A stretch of 64,000 bases of DNA, from the NCBI GenBank assembly GCA_904420125.1, contig CAJFUK010000049.1, positions 1 to 64,000 on the forward strand. The letters run 5' to 3'. Shown here piece after piece: positions 17,330 to 25,990 of the stretch. Source of the stretch: Candidatus Falkowella caecavicola. Lineage in GTDB: Bacteria > Bacillota > Clostridia > Oscillospirales > Ruminococcaceae. The notes below the pieces were generated by a model that searched no databases, had not been told where the DNA came from, and saw only the letters and a list, made by a program, of their open reading frames with translations. Position 1 is the stretch's first letter. Each line of letters begins with the position of its first letter. The translations under genes and the position numbers were made by a program.

Positions 17330-19957
17330 GTGGCAAAATGGGTTTACTTATTTAAAGAAGGAAACGCAGACATGAGAAACCTGCTGGGCGGCAAGGGTGC
17401 AAACCTGGCTGAAATGACCAATTTAGGTCTCCCGATTCCCCAGGGCTTTACTGTAACGACAGAAGCCTGCACAGATTACTACAACAGCGGCAAGAAAATT
17501 ATACAGGAGATTCAGGACCAGATCTTTGAAGCTATTTCCTGGCTGGAAAAAGAAAATGGAAAAAAATTCGGGGATACGGAAAACCCGCTTCTGGTTTCTG
17601 TCCGTTCCGGCGCAAGAGCGTCTATGCCGGGTATGATGGACACCATTCTTAACCTCGGTTTGAATGATATTTCTGTAGAGGGATTTGCAAAGAAAACCGG
17701 TAATCCGAGATTTGCTTATGACTCCTACAGAAGATTTATTCAGATGTTCTCAGACGTTGTGATGGAAGTTCCGAAATCTTTCTTTGAGAAGATCATTGAT
17801 GAAGTCAAAGAGGCAAAAGGCGTTCATTTCGATACCGAACTGACCGCAGACGATCTCAAGGAACTGATCGTACGGTTTAAAAAGGTTTATAAAGATTCTA
17901 TGAACGGGGAAGATTTCCCGCAGGATCCGAAGGTGCAGCTGATGGAAGCTGTCAAGGCTGTATTCCGTTCCTGGGATAACCCACGTGCCATCGTATACCG
18001 CCGTATGAATGATATTCCGGGCGACTGGGGTACAGCTGTCAATGTACAGACCATGGTGTTCGGAAATATGGGCGATACTTCCGGTACAGGCGTTGCGTTT
18101 ACACGGAACCCATCCACTGGTGAAAAGGGAATTTACGGAGAATATCTGATCAATGCGCAGGGTGAAGACGTTGTTGCTGGTGTGCGTACACCGCAGCCGA
18201 TTACCAAGCTTGCAGAAGAAATGCCTGACTGCTATGCACAGTTTATGGAACTGGCAATGAAACTCGAAGGCCATTATCGCGATATGCAGGATATGGAGTT
18301 CACCATTCAGGAAGGCAAACTCTATTTCCTCCAGACACGTAACGGCAAGAGAACGGCACAGGCTGCGATCCAGATTGCATGCGACCTGGTTGATGAAAAA
18401 ATGATCACCCCGCAGGAAGCTGTTTGCAGAATTGAAGCAAAGTCTCTGGATCAGCTCCTCCATCCGACTTTTGACCCGGCTGCACTGAAAGCAGGCGAAG
18501 TCATCGGCGCTGCCCTTCCGGCTTCTCCGGGCGCGGCTGCCGGTAAAGTATACTTTACAGCGGATGAGGCGAAGGCTGCACATGAAAAAGGAGAAAGAGT
18601 CATCCTTGTTCGTCTGGAAACTTCTCCGGAGGATATCGAGGGTATGCATGCGGCAGAAGGTATCCTGACCGTCCGCGGCGGTATGACCTCCCATGCAGCG
18701 GTTGTTGCGCGTGGCATGGGCACCTGCTGTGTATCCGGCTGCGGCGAGATCAAGATTGATGAAGAAGCAAAGAAATTTGAACTGGGCGGCTATACCTTCC
18801 ATGAGGGCGATTATGTTTCTCTGGACGGTACAACCGGTAAGATTTATAAAGGCGATATCCCGACCATTGAGGCAAGCGTAAGCGGTAACTTCGGCAGAAT
18901 TATGGCTTGGGCAGACGAGTTCAGAACCCTTTCTGTCAGAACCAATGCGGATACACCGGCAGATACCAAAAACGCTGTGAAGCTTGGTGCAGAAGGAATC
19001 GGCCTCTGCCGTACAGAACACATGTTCTTTGAACCGGACAGAATTCCGAAAATCAGAAAAATGATCCTTTCCGATACAGTAGAAGCAAGAGAAGCGGCGC
19101 TTAATGAATTGATTCCGTTCCAGAAAGGCGACTTTAAGGCAATGTATGAAGCGCTGGAAGGCCGTCCGATGACTGTTCGTTATCTGGACCCGCCGCTCCA
19201 CGAGTTTGTTCCGACAGATCCGGAGGATATTGCTGCACTGGCAAAAGATATGGGCTTGACGCCGGCACAGGTACAGGCTAAATGCGACGAACTCCATGAA
19301 TTTAACCCGATGATGGGTCATCGTGGCTGCCGTTTGGCTGTGACCTATCCGGAAATTGCAAGAATGCAGACCAGAGCGGTTATGGAGGCTGCAATCGAAG
19401 TCAAAGCAGAAAAAGGCTATGATATCGTTCCGGAAATCATGATCCCGCTGGTTGGCGAGAAAAAAGAGCTTAAATTTGTCAAGGATATTGTCATTGAGAC
19501 TGCAGAACAGGTCAAGAAGGAAAAAGGTTCTGACATTCAGTACCATATCGGTACCATGATCGAGATTCCGAGAGCAGCTCTGACAGCCGATCAGATCGCA
19601 GAGGAAGCAGAATTCTTCTCCTTCGGTACAAATGACCTGACCCAGATGACCTTCGGCTTCTCCCGCGATGATGCCGGTAAATTCCTGGATTCTTATTATA
19701 AAGCGAAAATTTATGAATCGGATCCGTTTGCAAAATTGGATCAGGTCGGCGTTGGACAGTTGGTACAGATGGCCGTAGAAAAAGGCCGTGCTACCAGACC
19801 TGACATTAAGCTGGGAATCTGCGGTGAGCATGGCGGCGATCCGAGCTCTGTGGAGTTCTGCCACAATATTGGACTCAATTATGTTTCCTGTTCTCCGTTC
19901 CGCGTTCCGATTGCCCGTCTGGCTGCTGCGCAGGCTGCAATCAAAAATCCCCGGTAA
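17330..19957 (+). CDS. ppdK: Pyruvate, phosphate dikinase
   Basis: Interconverts pyruvate, ATP and phosphate with PEP, AMP and PPi; in anaerobes often used in glycolysis with PPi. The 875 residues match the family. The N-terminal ATP-grasp part has GGKGANLAEM. The phosphohistidine domain shows GGMTSHAAVVARGMGTCC with the catalytic His. The C-terminal TIM barrel holds GTNDLTQM and the catalytic Cys in GICGEHGGDP. The start is GTG at 17330 with GGAGG ten bases upstream. It uses a strikingly restrained codon set compared with neighbours, as expected for a highly expressed enzyme. Confidence 0.98.
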   Translation: MAKWVYLFKEGNADMRNLLGGKGANLAEMTNLGLPIPQGFTVTTEACTDYYNSGKKIIQEIQDQIFEAISWLEKENGKKFGDTENPLLVSVRSGARASMPGMMDTILNLGLNDISVEGFAKKTGNPRFAYDSYRRFIQMFSDVVMEVPKSFFEKIIDEVKEAKGVHFDTELTADDLKELIVRFKKVYKDSMNGEDFPQDPKVQLMEAVKAVFRSWDNPRAIVYRRMNDIPGDWGTAVNVQTMVFGNMGDTSGTGVAFTRNPSTGEKGIYGEYLINAQGEDVVAGVRTPQPITKLAEEMPDCYAQFMELAMKLEGHYRDMQDMEFTIQEGKLYFLQTRNGKRTAQAAIQIACDLVDEKMITPQEAVCRIEAKSLDQLLHPTFDPAALKAGEVIGAALPASPGAAAGKVYFTADEAKAAHEKGERVILVRLETSPEDIEGMHAAEGILTVRGGMTSHAAVVARGMGTCCVSGCGEIKIDEEAKKFELGGYTFHEGDYVSLDGTTGKIYKGDIPTIEASVSGNFGRIMAWADEFRTLSVRTNADTPADTKNAVKLGAEGIGLCRTEHMFFEPDRIPKIRKMILSDTVEAREAALNELIPFQKGDFKAMYEALEGRPMTVRYLDPPLHEFVPTDPEDIAALAKDMGLTPAQVQAKCDELHEFNPMMGHRGCRLAVTYPEIARMQTRAVMEAAIEVKAEKGYDIVPEIMIPLVGEKKELKFVKDIVIETAEQVKKEKGSDIQYHIGTMIEIPRAALTADQIAEEAEFFSFGTNDLTQMTFGFSRDDAGKFLDSYYKAKIYESDPFAKLDQVGVGQLVQMAVEKGRATRPDIKLGICGEHGGDPSSVEFCHNIGLNYVSCSPFRVPIARLAAAQAAIKNPR

Positions 19958-19969
19958 GATTTATCAATT

Positions 19970-20033
19970 CCATTTCTTATAAAAAAACATCCGCACGGAT
20001 TATTCCGTGCGGATGTTTTTTTATAAGAAATGG
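19970..20033. terminator. Very long palindromic terminator, probably bidirectional
   Basis: A perfect 30-bp inverted repeat (19970-19999 and 20004-20033) surrounds the loop TTAT. The GC-rich core TCCGCACGGA is flanked by runs of A and T, so both strands end in a T run. The same core recurs at 22993-23016. Confidence 0.9.
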
Positions 20034-20079
20034 GTATTCAACAGGAAGTGGAAAGAAGGGAATACGGGATGTAGAGTGG

Positions 20080-20222
20080 AGATAGGATAGAGAAGATAGA
20101 GAGGATAGATAGGATGGAGAAGATAGAGAGGATGGAGAAGATGGAGAGGATGGAGAAGATGGAGAGGATGGAGAGGATGAGGAGGATAGAGAAGATAGGG
20201 AGGATAGAGAGGATAGAGGAAA
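20080..20222. repeat. Low-complexity GGATAGAGA-type repeat
   Basis: About 140 bp of imperfect 6- and 9-bp repeats of GGATAGAGA/GAAGATGGA. The open frame on the minus strand through it encodes only LSILSIF repeats and is not a gene. The repeat fills the gap between ppdK and the amylase gene. Confidence 0.9.
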
Positions 20223-20335
20223 GGGCGGGCTCAGGGGGATCTGCGGGGATAATGGGATAAGAAAGCAGAGGAAAAGTGCAGTGGAGGGAAAGTAAAAAGG
20301 AGAGAGAAAATAAAAGAGGATTATCGGCCGGCGGT

Positions 20336-21880
20336 TTATATTCGCATAAATGCAGCCGTCTGCGGGGAAGCAATGATCCGGCCGTTGTCAAAGTGTATAT
20401 TGCCTCCTGTGCTGTAAATATTTTCACCCGGTTGTATGTTGCTTGCAAAGGAAACTTCTTGACCAGAAGGATTGATAACAACAAGAATTTTTTCATCATA
20501 AGCGCGTCGGATATATGCGAGGGGGTATTCATTTTTCTGTGCAAAAATAAAAGTGATCTCTCCCTTACTTAAAAGGGCCTGATGGGATTTTCTGATTTCA
20601 ATAAGACGCTTGATTTCATGATAAAGCGATTTTGGATCTGCCATCTGTTGTTCAACGGTAGGTCTGTCTGCACGGTCATCCTGTTTTATATAAAGCATAT
20701 TGGCAGGCGCTGTACTAAAGCCATCATTGACACTGCTGTTCCAGTGCATGGGAGAACGAGAACCGGTTCTTCCGTATCCGCCCTCCACGGAATGCAGGTT
20801 TTCAACATACCTCATACCAATTTCATCGCCATAATAAATAAAGGGCGCGCCAGGCATAGAAAGCAGAAAGGCAAATGCGATTTTCAGTTCATCGCCGTGC
20901 AGGCTTCTTGCAAGTCTGTCCATGTCGTGGTTTCCTGACGGGATACAGATCAGTCCTTTCCCTTGTGACTTTTTGTAATTTTCCTCATATTTTTTTACAA
21001 ACTCATATGCATCACCTTTTCCCCTGGAAGAGAAAAACGGCTCCTGACAGCGGAAAAGGTCGTTATAATGCGACGGGCCGAAATGCAGCAGAAAATCCAT
21101 ATGGAAACCGCCGAGAATGGATTTGTCAGGTTCACCCCATTCAGACACCATCACCGCTTGGGGAAATTCCCTGTTCAGAAACTCTCTGACGTTCTGCCAA
21201 AGCCTGATGGTTCCTTTCCCGTCTTCATCATTTTTTACCAGAGAACCTGCCATATCAACCCGAAAACCATCGCAGCCCATTTTAAGCCAGAAACGCATCA
21301 CATCCTTCATGGCTTCTAGTGTGGCTTTTGGACCTTGATCGTCCATGGACTGCTGCCATTTCTGGTTAGGATCCGGTTTATAAAATCCATAGTTGAGGGC
21401 GGGCTGATGGGAAAAAAAATTAACCGCACAGGAACCATCCCGGTCAGAAATGCCTCGGATACAGCCCATTCCCTGGGGCTCATGCCAGATGCTGTCCGTC
21501 CAGACATAACGGTCGGTAAACGCATTCTTTTCAGCTTTCATTGACTCCCTGAACCATTTGTGTTCAACCGAAGTGTGCCCCGGCACAAGGTCGAGGAGAA
21601 TATGCATATCGCGTTGATGCACCTCCTCAAAAAGCGTTTTCAGATCTTCGTTTGTACCATACCTTGGCGCGGTTTTGTAAAAATCTGAAACGTCATATCC
21701 GGCATCGCCGAAGGGGGATTCGAAGCAGGGATTCAGCCAGATGGCATTACACCCAAGCTCCTTTATATAATCCAGTTTTTCAATAATACCAGCGAAATCA
21801 CCGATACCGTCTGCGTTTGTATCCTTAAATGATTGCGGATAGATTTCATAAAATACTGCATTATCAAGCCATTTTGCCAT
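20336..21880 (-). CDS. GH13 alpha-glucosidase / alpha-amylase family enzyme
   Basis: Hydrolyses alpha-glucosidic bonds; cytoplasmic, as no signal peptide is visible. The 514 residues show the GH13 conserved regions in order: LLDLVPGHTS, DGFRVDMAG with the nucleophile Asp, VSEWGEPD with the acid Glu, and SGNHDMDR with the transition-state Asp. The opening FYEIYPQSFKDTNADGIGD and size resemble the oligo-1,6-glucosidase/alpha-glucosidase group (GH13 subfamilies with QPDLN-like variants), but the exact specificity is open. GAAAGGAAAGGAAAA precedes the ATG. Divergent from the AraC regulator, which may control it. Confidence 0.92.
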   Translation of the reverse strand: MAKWLDNAVFYEIYPQSFKDTNADGIGDFAGIIEKLDYIKELGCNAIWLNPCFESPFGDAGYDVSDFYKTAPRYGTNEDLKTLFEEVHQRDMHILLDLVPGHTSVEHKWFRESMKAEKNAFTDRYVWTDSIWHEPQGMGCIRGISDRDGSCAVNFFSHQPALNYGFYKPDPNQKWQQSMDDQGPKATLEAMKDVMRFWLKMGCDGFRVDMAGSLVKNDEDGKGTIRLWQNVREFLNREFPQAVMVSEWGEPDKSILGGFHMDFLLHFGPSHYNDLFRCQEPFFSSRGKGDAYEFVKKYEENYKKSQGKGLICIPSGNHDMDRLARSLHGDELKIAFAFLLSMPGAPFIYYGDEIGMRYVENLHSVEGGYGRTGSRSPMHWNSSVNDGFSTAPANMLYIKQDDRADRPTVEQQMADPKSLYHEIKRLIEIRKSHQALLSKGEITFIFAQKNEYPLAYIRRAYDEKILVVINPSGQEVSFASNIQPGENIYSTGGNIHFDNGRIIASPQTAAFMRI

Positions 21881-22009
21881 ACATTTTCCTTTCCTTTCAA
21901 ATGAAAGATTACAATATTGTCTTATATATGATATAATACGATTGAATCAGGGGCATTTCTACTGAAATGATACTGAATTATGATACGATACTACTTTCAA
22001 GGAGGTTTT

Positions 22010-22897
22010 ATGAACCATTTAATCTACGAAGAAAAACGCTGTCACAGTTCGCTTTATGTTCCATACAGTTATTACCAATGCATCATCCCTGTTTATTACC
22101 CATATGTTCCTCTGCATTGGCACAATGAATTTGAAATCAATTTTGTCCATGAGGGCAGCGGTATTTTTAAATGTGATCAATCCACTTTTACAGTGAATCA
22201 GGGGGACATCATTGCAGTCCTGCCCAACAGACTCCATGCAATTACATCTGTTAATGATAGCAAGCTTGTTTATGACACCATAGTATTTAATCAATCCATG
22301 CTTTGCGGTAACGCCGATGATAGATGTTATGCGGTCTGCCTTTCCAATTTATTTGCTGAGGATACTGTCGCGAATATGCCGATTACCGCCAGCAGCCCTC
22401 ATTATTCCGAAATCAGGGCATCCGTTGAAAACATGATGACATGTGCCAAAGAAAATAGCGGAATGATGGATCTGCTTTTAAAAAGTGAGCTGATGCGGAC
22501 CTTCTGGTTGCTTATAAACAGCGGCAGCATACTGTATGGGGACTATAACCAAACTGTTTCGGATAAAAATATAAAAGACACCATTGAATATATAAAAGAC
22601 CATTATAACACAGGGCTGTCGGTAAAAAGTCTTGCTCAAAATGTTCATTTAAGCGAGAGCTATTTTATGGGGAAATTCAGACGTGTGACAGGAATGGGCG
22701 TGATAGAATATGTGAATATCATACGCATTAAAGCTGCCTGCGGATTGCTGGTAAATTCAGATTTTTCTTCTGCGCAGATTGCATTTGAAGTGGGGTTCAG
22801 AAACCTGTCCAATTTTAACCGGCAGTTTAAAAAGATTGTTGGACATTCCCCGAGAGAATACAGAAAAGCCATGCAATCGCATTGGCCTTTGGGATAA
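22010..22897 (+). CDS. AraC-family transcriptional regulator
   Basis: 295-residue sugar-type regulator. The N-terminal half (about 1-150) is a cupin-like sensing domain (LHWHNEFEINFVHEGSG, then GDIIAVLPNRLHAI). The C-terminal 100 residues hold two helix-turn-helix units (LAQNVHLSESYFMGKFRR and QIAFEVGFRNLSNFNRQFKK) ending in the AraC signature GHSPREYRK. The start at 22010 has AAGGAGG five bases upstream. It is divergent from the GH13 gene with 129 bp between the starts, so a shared operator region is likely. A TATAAT lies at 21932-21937. Confidence 0.93.
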   Translation: MNHLIYEEKRCHSSLYVPYSYYQCIIPVYYPYVPLHWHNEFEINFVHEGSGIFKCDQSTFTVNQGDIIAVLPNRLHAITSVNDSKLVYDTIVFNQSMLCGNADDRCYAVCLSNLFAEDTVANMPITASSPHYSEIRASVENMMTCAKENSGMMDLLLKSELMRTFWLLINSGSILYGDYNQTVSDKNIKDTIEYIKDHYNTGLSVKSLAQNVHLSESYFMGKFRRVTGMGVIEYVNIIRIKAACGLLVNSDFSSAQIAFEVGFRNLSNFNRQFKKIVGHSPREYRKAMQSHWPLG

Positions 22898-22980
22898 TCG
22901 TTAGCTTGCCTGAGCAAAGAATCCATCTGTTCTGTATTCTGTAAACCTTTTCCGGCTTTGCAGAACGTTGATGGCAAAGT

Positions 22981-23028
22981 GGTATAAAAATATCCGCACG
23001 GACTATTCCGTGCGGATACTTTTATACC
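22981..23028. terminator. Palindromic terminator related to the ppdK one
   Basis: GGTATAAAAATATCCGCACG at 22981 begins a 22-bp arm mirrored at 23007-23028 with one mismatch and loop CTAT. The core is the same as at 19990-20013. It can serve the AraC gene and, on the other strand, the GH43 gene. Confidence 0.85.
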
Positions 23029-23157
23029 AGGGAGCAGTATTAGAGGCCGGGAATGGAGATAAGAAAGACAAGCATCAGAAGATAGGGGAAAATAGAGATT
23101 GAGGTAATCGGGTGGAAAGGATACGTACAGAAGGGAAGAAAGCCAGTGAGAAAATAG

Positions 23158-24903
23158 CTATACGGCCGCAGTCAGATCTGTAATTTCGTCGTCCACTCTG
23201 AACCAGTCAAAATCGACATATCCCCCAGTTGTCTGGGTAGAATAATTGAAAAGAGCAAAGCGGTATCCCATAAAATGCGTTCCATAATACTGCATGCTCA
23301 GCCGGTCGCCAATCCGCGTCCAGTTTTCTCCATCCAGGCTGTAATAGAAATACGCTTTATCGGCAGCATTTCTGAAGTCAAAGTCAATCTTGAGATAAAC
23401 AACGTCCTGGTCGATATCGACCGTCTCTGCTTCCCGATCCTGCTCTCCCATAGACCGAACCATGACCAACTGTTTTTTTCCGGATTCCATTTTTACGCCG
23501 ACAAAGCCATACAGTTCCGCCAGCGCGCCCAGCCCGGCGACATCACCATCCTGCATATTGGTGGTGTCCAGGGAAACATAACCAGAACAGACAGGGCCGA
23601 ACGTACGCTGTGTCAGGGTGTTTCTTGCATCCGTCAGCCGGGTGCTGAGACTGCCGGTCCTAAGCCGCAGATATCCTTCCCGTTCGGTCAGGGACCAGTA
23701 CCGGTTATCCGGGTTATGATTCCACTGCCATTCCAGACCGAGATTAGAACCGTTGTATTGCTTCTCCGGGTTATCCGACGACAGGGTGTGATAGCTTCTG
23801 GTAATCTGACTTTGGATGAATTCGTCATCGGTAACAACACCTTTTTTTTCAAATCCCGGGAACGGGATTTCCATCTCTAACGGCGCCTTATTGTCAATAC
23901 CTAATACCGGCCAGTTGTCCTCCCACTCCACCGGCATCAGAACCGGTGTGCGTCCGACAGCTCCGTGATCCTGGAAAAGCATGGCGTACCATTTCCCGTC
24001 AGAGGCTTCCAAAATGCCGCCCTGCGCAACGCCTGCGTTGGCAAATCCCATATTGTCGTCCAGCACAATTTTCATTTCATACGGACCATCAATCTGTTCG
24101 GAACGGTAACAGAGCTGTGTGCGCCGGCCGTTTTCAGGCCAGGTGATCAAAAACAGATAATAATACCCGTTGATTTTATACATATGCGCGCCTTCTCCAC
24201 CCAACCCCTCTTCGGTCAGGCTGGCATTTTCCACGATCACCCGTTTGGTTCCTTCCTTAATCGCGGAGCAGTCACTTTCCAATTCCACCATCCAGATCTG
24301 CTTTCCGCCGTAAACCATATAAACCCGTCCGTCATCATCAAACAACAGGCTCATATCGTGAAACGACTCGTTAAACTCATATCGGTCCCATTTTCCGTTT
24401 TCAATATCGGTGGTATAATAAATATAGGATTTTCCAGTGGTATAAGACAGAAATCCGACATAGAACATGCCGTCATGATAACGCAGTGTACTGGCCCAGG
24501 AACCTTTTCCATAGGCATTCTGTCCATTTTTCAGTGTAAAGCTGTCGCTGTCATCCAATGTGTCGTACACATAGTTGACAATTTCCCAATTCACCAGATC
24601 ATAGGATTTCATGACCGGACAACCTGGAGAAAGATGCATCGTGGTGCTGGTCATATAATATGCGTCATCCACCCGGATCACATCTACATCGGGAACATCC
24701 GCAAAAATTACGGGGTTTGTAAAACGGCCGTCATCGGTCGCCGTCGAAGCGATATCCGATTTTTTAATGTTTTCATCCAACATCATTACTTCACCTGTTT
24801 CTTCTGTTTTTTCCTGACTCCGCAGGATGGTACCCAGTATGCCCGCTGTCACGATCACGCAAAGCAAAATTCCTCCTGCAATTATCTTTTTCAAAATTAT
24901 CAC
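23158..24903 (-). CDS. Membrane-anchored GH43-family glycosidase (xylosidase/arabinofuranosidase type)
   Basis: 581 residues. An N-terminal hydrophobic helix (KKIIAGGILLCVIVTAGIL) is an uncleaved anchor or signal peptide. The five-bladed propeller of GH43 starts at NPVIFADVPDVDVI (base Asp), continues through SYDLVNWE and SLLFDDDG, and has the acid Glu in GEGAHMYKINGYYYLF. A C-terminal beta-sandwich with YFYYSLDGENW follows, as in GH43 beta-xylosidases. Likely cleaves xylose or arabinose side chains outside the cell. The start is GTG at 24903; a TTG three codons on, with AGGTG better placed, is an alternative. Divergent from the sugar-acid operon. Confidence 0.9.
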   Translation of the reverse strand: MIILKKIIAGGILLCVIVTAGILGTILRSQEKTEETGEVMMLDENIKKSDIASTATDDGRFTNPVIFADVPDVDVIRVDDAYYMTSTTMHLSPGCPVMKSYDLVNWEIVNYVYDTLDDSDSFTLKNGQNAYGKGSWASTLRYHDGMFYVGFLSYTTGKSYIYYTTDIENGKWDRYEFNESFHDMSLLFDDDGRVYMVYGGKQIWMVELESDCSAIKEGTKRVIVENASLTEEGLGGEGAHMYKINGYYYLFLITWPENGRRTQLCYRSEQIDGPYEMKIVLDDNMGFANAGVAQGGILEASDGKWYAMLFQDHGAVGRTPVLMPVEWEDNWPVLGIDNKAPLEMEIPFPGFEKKGVVTDDEFIQSQITRSYHTLSSDNPEKQYNGSNLGLEWQWNHNPDNRYWSLTEREGYLRLRTGSLSTRLTDARNTLTQRTFGPVCSGYVSLDTTNMQDGDVAGLGALAELYGFVGVKMESGKKQLVMVRSMGEQDREAETVDIDQDVVYLKIDFDFRNAADKAYFYYSLDGENWTRIGDRLSMQYYGTHFMGYRFALFNYSTQTTGGYVDFDWFRVDDEITDLTAAV

Positions 24904-24977
24904 CTGCCTATATCAATTTTTTGCCAAACTGCATACCATCGCCGGTCTGCAGGCTGTTCCTCCTTTCTTCTGTTTGC

Positions 24978-25002
24978 TATACCTGAACGTTCGCGTGGTA
25001 TA
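24978..25002. promoter_or_regulatory. Possible operator downstream of the GH43 promoter
   Basis: TATACC and GGTATA border a GAACGTTC core, giving an imperfect 25-bp palindrome just after the GH43 transcription start. The binding protein is unknown. Confidence 0.35.
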
Positions 25003-25007
25003 CCCAT

Positions 25008-25036
25008 ACTATACCATAATCAGGAAACCGTTTCAA
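25008..25036 (-). promoter_or_regulatory. Promoter of the GH43 gene
   Basis: Minus strand TTGAAA (25036-25031), 17 bp, TATAGT (25013-25008). The palindrome GAAACGGTTTC overlaps the -35 end and may be a repressor site. Confidence 0.7.
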
Positions 25037-25110
25037 TCTGTATTTTCCTTTTATTCTATTTTTTTTCTTTAACAGATGGTGGGGAAACAAAGAAAATCTG
25101 CAGGCATCTA

Positions 25111-25139
25111 TTGCCAATGTGGGTACAGTATCCTATAAT
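25111..25139 (+). promoter_or_regulatory. Promoter of the sugar-acid operon
   Basis: TTGCCA (25111-25116), 17 bp, TATAAT (25134-25139). Confidence 0.75.
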
Positions 25140-25216
25140 AGAAAAAGATACAGCAGGGGATTTCCCGACCGTCGGGCAAGGTTCGCTGCAAAAAAAACAG
25201 GAAAAGGGGCATGGAT

Positions 25217-25978
25217 ATGGAAAGGCCGGTAGCCGTGATCACCGGGGCAAGTAAAGGAATTGGAAAGCAGATTGCGATCAGTATGGCGCAGGCGGGATAC
25301 GATGTAGCGGTGAATTACTGCAGTGACCGTGCCGGTGCGGAGGATACCTGCCGGCAGGCAGAGGCGTATGGCGCCAAAACCCTGCTGGTACAGGCGGATG
25401 TCGGCAGCGTTTCGGAAATCGCCGGTATGTTTGAGCAGATTGAAGCAGTATTTCCCAACATTCAGGTCTGGGTCAATAATGCCGGCATCAGCGATGAGGC
25501 ATATTTTGAAGACACAACCGAAGAATTTTTCGATCGGATGACCCGTGTAGACTGGAAAGGGGTTTACTTCTGTTCCCAATATGCGGCCAGGCATATGGAG
25601 AGCCGCGGCATTCATGGAGTCATTGTCAATATTACCTCAAATCAGGCTGACGGATGCTGGCCAAGGGCCACGGTATATGCGCCGACCAAGGCGGCAGTGC
25701 TCAAATTTACCAAAAATGCGGCGATGGAACTTTCACTTAAAGGCATCCGGATGGTTGCCGTCGCGCCGGGTTACACCAACGTTGGCTGGCCCGAGGGGGA
25801 TATTCGCCTGGAAGCGGCGGAACGGCTGCCGATGAAACGATTTGCAACCACAGAAGAAGTGGCGCAGGCTGTGGTATACCTGACATCTCCGCAGGCGGCC
25901 TATATTACTGGAAGCTGCCTGACGATCGACGGGGGTGCGACACTGCCGGTCGTTGCGGCAAATGATTTTGTCAAATAG
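25217..25978 (+). CDS. Short-chain dehydrogenase/reductase (sugar dehydrogenase or 3-oxoacyl reductase type)
   Basis: NAD(P)-dependent oxidoreductase of 253 residues. The Rossmann motif TGASKGIG is near residue 9, NNAG near 88, and the catalytic YAPTK near 155. C-terminal LTIDGGATLPVV is typical of the classical SDR group that includes glucose dehydrogenases and FabG. The ATG at 25217 is preferred because AGGGG lies seven bases before it; the ATG at 25211 is too close. It opens a five-gene operon with 12 bp to the next gene. From its neighbours it probably oxidises an aldose to the lactone or acid. Confidence 0.85.
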   Translation: MERPVAVITGASKGIGKQIAISMAQAGYDVAVNYCSDRAGAEDTCRQAEAYGAKTLLVQADVGSVSEIAGMFEQIEAVFPNIQVWVNNAGISDEAYFEDTTEEFFDRMTRVDWKGVYFCSQYAARHMESRGIHGVIVNITSNQADGCWPRATVYAPTKAAVLKFTKNAAMELSLKGIRMVAVAPGYTNVGWPEGDIRLEAAERLPMKRFATTEEVAQAVVYLTSPQAAYITGSCLTIDGGATLPVVAANDFVK

Positions 25979-25990
25979 AGGGATGGTGGC

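Noticed and set aside
17750..19864. Antisense frame of 704 codons opposite ppdK
   Set aside because: It is produced by the biased codon use of ppdK; it is Cys/Phe/His-rich and has no family motif.
20038..20544. Minus-strand frame encoding LSILSIF repeats
   Set aside because: It is a translation of the GATAGAGA repeat and overlaps the amylase gene.
23965..25254. Plus-strand frame of 429 codons opposite the GH43 gene
   Set aside because: It runs antisense to a well supported enzyme and through its promoter region.
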